From positions 219,226,975 through 219,290,974 of the forward strand of contig NC_134399.1 of assembly GCF_050003625.1 (NCBI RefSeq): a stretch of DNA of 64,000 nt. The letters are read 5' to 3'. Every line of letters starts with the position of its first letter. Position 1 is the stretch's first letter. The notes beneath the pieces are model-generated. The model did no database searches and was not told the origin of the DNA. It saw only the letters and a program-made list of their open reading frames with translations. A program made the translations under genes and the position numbers. This DNA comes from Haematobia irritans. Taxonomy: Eukaryota; Arthropoda; Insecta; Diptera; Muscidae. This document shows positions 63,301-64,000 of the stretch, in pieces.

Positions 63301-64000
63301 CGGAAAATGTTATTTTTCGTTTCTTCATCGTTCCCGCTGTTGTTGTAGCTGAGGCGGGAAGTGTAACTATATTTGTGGTCATAGTACCCGGTTGGGTGAC
63401 TTGGACTGGCTGATTTTGTGTTTGTTGTTGTTGTTGGGGAGCATGTTGTTGTATCTGTATATGTTGCTGTTGGTGACCTGTGGTCGTCACCGTTGCCGTG
63501 GAAACTTGGTGAGTAGTGACTTGATGTGTATTGCCCGTTGATTGAGTATTATGATGAATTTGTATATGCTGCATTTGGGGCTGTAAATGATGATGCTGTT
63601 GTTGCTGCTGCTGTTGATGCTGTGGAGGATTTTGTACAGTGGTTTGTAAAGGAGGCATTTGCAATTGTGTGGGTAGGAGGGGTATATCAATGGTTTGTGT
63701 TGCCGCTACGGTATTATCATTGACCGCCCGTATAGTGCTGGGTATAGACTTTAAAAGTTTCTCATCGTCAATCACAGGTGTTGGCGGTTTGGGTTTTTCC
63801 TTTTCTTCAGCTGTTAGGCCTTGGACTGCCAGCAGTTCTGCCGTTTGTAAAAATGATTGCAATGCTTCTTGTTGGACATTAACTTCGCCCTTAAAAAAGC
63901 AAATGAAAAGAAATACAAACACACGTTACAAATGTTTAACAAAAAAACCAAAAATCAGTGTCTTTGTTTTAACTTACCTGATACATAAACTCTATTATTG
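54093..64000 (-). CDS. BTB/POZ zinc-finger transcription factor, 3' portion, with two alternative C2H2 terminal exons
   Basis: Minus-strand gene whose 5' end lies beyond the window. Exons in order: >64000-63978 (end of BTB helix, IIEFMYQ), 63889-63244, 62537-62304, 62244-62134, then either 59416-59208 or 54319-54093. Junctions after the second listed exon are all phase 1, so both finger exons fit the same splice. The BTB domain (IIEFMYQ|GEVNVQQEALQSFLQTAELL) mediates dimerisation, and each terminal exon supplies a different two-finger DNA-binding module. This is the layout of lola, fruitless and mod(mdg4). Being nuclear is inferred from the fingers and the KKRK stretch. I cannot name the orthologue. 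The 3' end converges on Shmt. Confidence 0.9.
54320..54664 (+). repeat. BTB-ZF intron: repeat paired with 50884-51142
   Basis: After about 95 bp of plain intron the sequence TTGTCTAGGCGTACTAATTT and AACGCTGGTCATATCA words follow the order of the copy in Shmt intron 2. The right end passes into CCACGGTTGGCAATTGTACC. Confidence 0.65.
54665..55865 (-). repeat. Complete minisatellite element with inverted CACGGTTG ends
   Basis: Left end CCACGGTTGGCAATTGTACC, then ACCAAAATTT words, then reverse-orientation 29-bp-type units (TTTTATTTCTATAGAAA, GAAAATTTTTGCAAAATTT). The right end is TACCAAACAGTAAAAAATTT, GGTAGAATGCTACCAACTTT, GGCAACCGTGG. Within it about 220 bp from 55185 are repeated from 55575 (offset 390 bp), explaining the paired open frames at 55215 and 55605. 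This is the clearest copy showing the array bounded by inverted ends. Confidence 0.7.
55866..56501. other. Intron sequence, possible old retroelement remnant
   Basis: Higher-complexity sequence. On the minus strand TIVYTDGKEIALQKIA then a stop and VRSFEKFWHKKG (about 56085-55985) faintly recalls the YTDG of RNase H domains in LINE proteins. The similarity is too weak to call. GAATATTCCAGCGCCACCTA (56390) recurs inverted at about 58205-58230. Confidence 0.3.
56502..56715. repeat. AT-rich foldback repeat copy
   Basis: CACAGAAAAAATATCAAC start, CCAATTAAAATTCTAATTGA, GGCATTTCAATTAAAAATTA words; same family as 6206. Confidence 0.65.
56780..58185 (+). repeat. 29-bp minisatellite array, block in BTB-ZF intron
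   Basis: Begins GCAGGTACTTCACAAATTTT (about 56770), followed by about 47 units, many identical (TTTCTATAGAAATAAAATTT). The units are more homogeneous here than in the arrays at 1-6 kb. They stop abruptly at TTTTTTTAAGATCC. Confidence 0.92.
58186..59207. other. Intron and 3' untranslated region of the first finger exon
   Basis: Plain AT-rich sequence with a GAGAGAGAGATAGAGGAGG purine patch at about 58796. A 90-codon plus-strand frame at 58221 is AT-driven. The right ~150 bp are the 3' untranslated region of the 59208 exon. Confidence 0.5.
59208..59416 (-). CDS. BTB-ZF: alternative terminal exon 1 (two C2H2 fingers)
   Basis: Acceptor TATATTTTTAG, phase 1 (G|AT), giving TTDLPNNKWTECQFC. Finger 1 is CQFC...HIRTQH with 11 residues between the second cysteine and first histidine, one fewer than usual. 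Finger 2 is CELCNKNFKNKYSLREHIRISH, a standard C2-12-H4-H. It ends EQKLGLKTEN, stop at 59208-59210. AATAAA on the minus strand at 59059-59054 can end the transcript. Choice of this exon or the one at 54093 would set DNA-binding specificity. Confidence 0.9.
59417..60035. other. BTB-ZF intron, nothing recognised
   Basis: Ordinary AT-rich intron. A CAACAA-rich patch (59463-59520) lies just upstream of the finger-exon acceptor. Confidence 0.5.
60036..61415. repeat. BTB-ZF intron: three AT-rich foldback copies and an inverted finger fragment
   Basis: Foldback copies at about 60040-60235, 60845-61050 and 61165-61415. AATTTGGATAATTTTGTGGA, TTTTTTCCAAAATCACCGG and GAAATG/TTTGCTGAATGCAC words occur twice (60575-60845 and 61070-61160), showing a ~460-bp duplication that includes a foldback. 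The finger-exon fragment at 60528-60553 lies between them. Confidence 0.6.
60528..60553 (+). pseudogene. Inverted fragment of the first finger exon
   Basis: GTTATAACAACGGTTAATCT on the plus strand is identical for 20 nt to the minus-strand finger exon (59372-59353). It continues TTGGAGA with one T missing. It encodes nothing here. It is a decayed inverted copy of the segment around VITTVNLW. Confidence 0.65.
61416..62133. other. BTB-ZF intron with a second inverted finger-exon fragment
   Basis: CTTTGGAGACATATTCGT (61962-61979, plus) is an 18-nt exact match to the minus-strand finger exon (59354-59337), the segment next to the one found at 60528. It falls in a 112-codon plus-strand frame (61770-62108) reading WQILWRHIRLSN there, but without zinc-binding cysteines. 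The frame is otherwise AT-driven and I do not call it a gene. Confidence 0.5.
62134..62244 (-). CDS. BTB-ZF: short polar linker exon
   Basis: 111 bp, phase 1 at both ends, so it could be skipped without a frame change. Reads GRLLNQSTGSGTHHPMDD then TNSSSNVLLKSDNKGGNTT. Acceptor TTATCTTTAG, donor ACAG|GTATGT. The conserved splice signals and open frame support it; sequence alone carries no domain. Confidence 0.82.
62304..62537 (-). CDS. BTB-ZF: acidic linker exon
   Basis: Joins in phase 1 (A|CT) to give TADINLLRGAIKMDIPEYIV, then an acidic serine-rich stretch (GDVDDRLSDTDGTPGNNQD, ILTESEIEEKYQHSDNAE) to EISIEMG. Flanked by CTTTATTTAG and G|GTAAGT. Reading on past the donor meets a stop after two codons, so splicing is required. 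Confidence 0.88.
62538..63243. repeat. BTB-ZF intron with degenerate ATGTGCAGAT tandem units
   Basis: AATGTGCAGATGTT or variants occur at about 62563, 62698, 62813, 62932 and 63022. Each is followed by AAAATTAAAA/TTTAATTTGAAAA words and CGAAAATTCGAAATTAAAA. It is a short, decayed tandem array with spacing of about 90-135 bp. No coding sequence. Confidence 0.55.
63244..63889 (-). CDS. BTB-ZF: end of BTB domain and Q/H/T-rich linker exon
   Basis: The acceptor TTTTTTAAG precedes GGC GAA (63889). First come GEVNVQQEALQSFLQTAELLA and VQGLTAEEK, the last BTB helices. Then follows a long low-complexity linker with poly-Q/H runs (HQQQQQQQHHH), T/V-rich stretches and a basic patch MKKRKITF before an acidic run SDDDDN. 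It ends ...ESVDEQTIVK plus one base at the donor A|GTGAGT. Such glutamine-rich linkers are typical activation or interaction regions; function is inferred. Confidence 0.92.
63978..64000 (-). CDS. BTB-ZF: end of a BTB-domain exon (partial)
   Basis: The last 23 bases of an exon read IIEFMYQ and stop at a strong donor CAG|GTAAGT (donor 63977-63972). Joined to the next exon this gives EFMYQGEVNVQQEAL, the highly conserved insect BTB stretch. The rest of the BTB domain lies right of the window. Confidence 0.88.

Overview
The window looks like muscid (calyptrate) fly DNA. It is strongly AT-rich and carries spliced eukaryotic genes with short fly-type introns beside introns of several kilobases swollen by repeats. 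It also holds an irritans-type mariner transposon close to the one known from the horn fly, many tRNA-derived SINE copies, and a ~29-bp minisatellite with a palindromic TTTCTATAGAAA core. I cannot separate Haematobia, Stomoxys and Musca from the sequence alone.

Layout. Positions 1-31,600 hold almost no supportable gene. The content is 29-bp minisatellite arrays (1.1-6.2 kb, 28.0-28.7 kb), a ~195-bp tandem array interrupted by a foldback element with a 9-bp target duplication (9.1-11.0 kb), tRNA-derived SINEs, dispersed 'TATACCC' repeats, a dead Tc1-like DD37E-type element (21.5-22.7 kb) and a dead rosa-like DD41D element nested in an older repeat (30.1-31.1 kb). One candidate coding exon is at 18.6-18.8 kb (minus).

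Positions 32,026-33,142 (minus) hold a compact four-exon gene for a 309-residue helical protein I do not recognise. Positions 36,870-53,895 (plus) hold a complete serine hydroxymethyltransferase gene in four coding exons. Its first exon adds a mitochondrial presequence in frame ahead of the cytosolic start codon, so one gene can supply both compartments with one-carbon units. Its 9.3-kb and 6.0-kb introns carry most of the transposons of the middle of the window.

Positions 54,093-64,000 (minus, 5' end beyond the window) hold a BTB/POZ zinc-finger gene. The end of the BTB domain, a Q/H/T-rich linker and two acidic or polar linker exons join, in matching phase, to either of two terminal exons, each with its own pair of C2H2 fingers. 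This is the lola/fruitless/mod(mdg4) way of making several DNA-binding isoforms from one dimerisation domain. This gene and the Shmt gene are convergent, with stop codons about 200 bp apart.

The most interesting items are the alternative zinc-finger exons together with two inverted, decayed fragments that tile one of them; the minisatellite that behaves as the core of a larger element ending in a CACGGTTGCCA-type motif; tandem units carrying two divergent tRNA-like heads; and a perfect 51-bp-arm hairpin inside a diverged tandem duplication.
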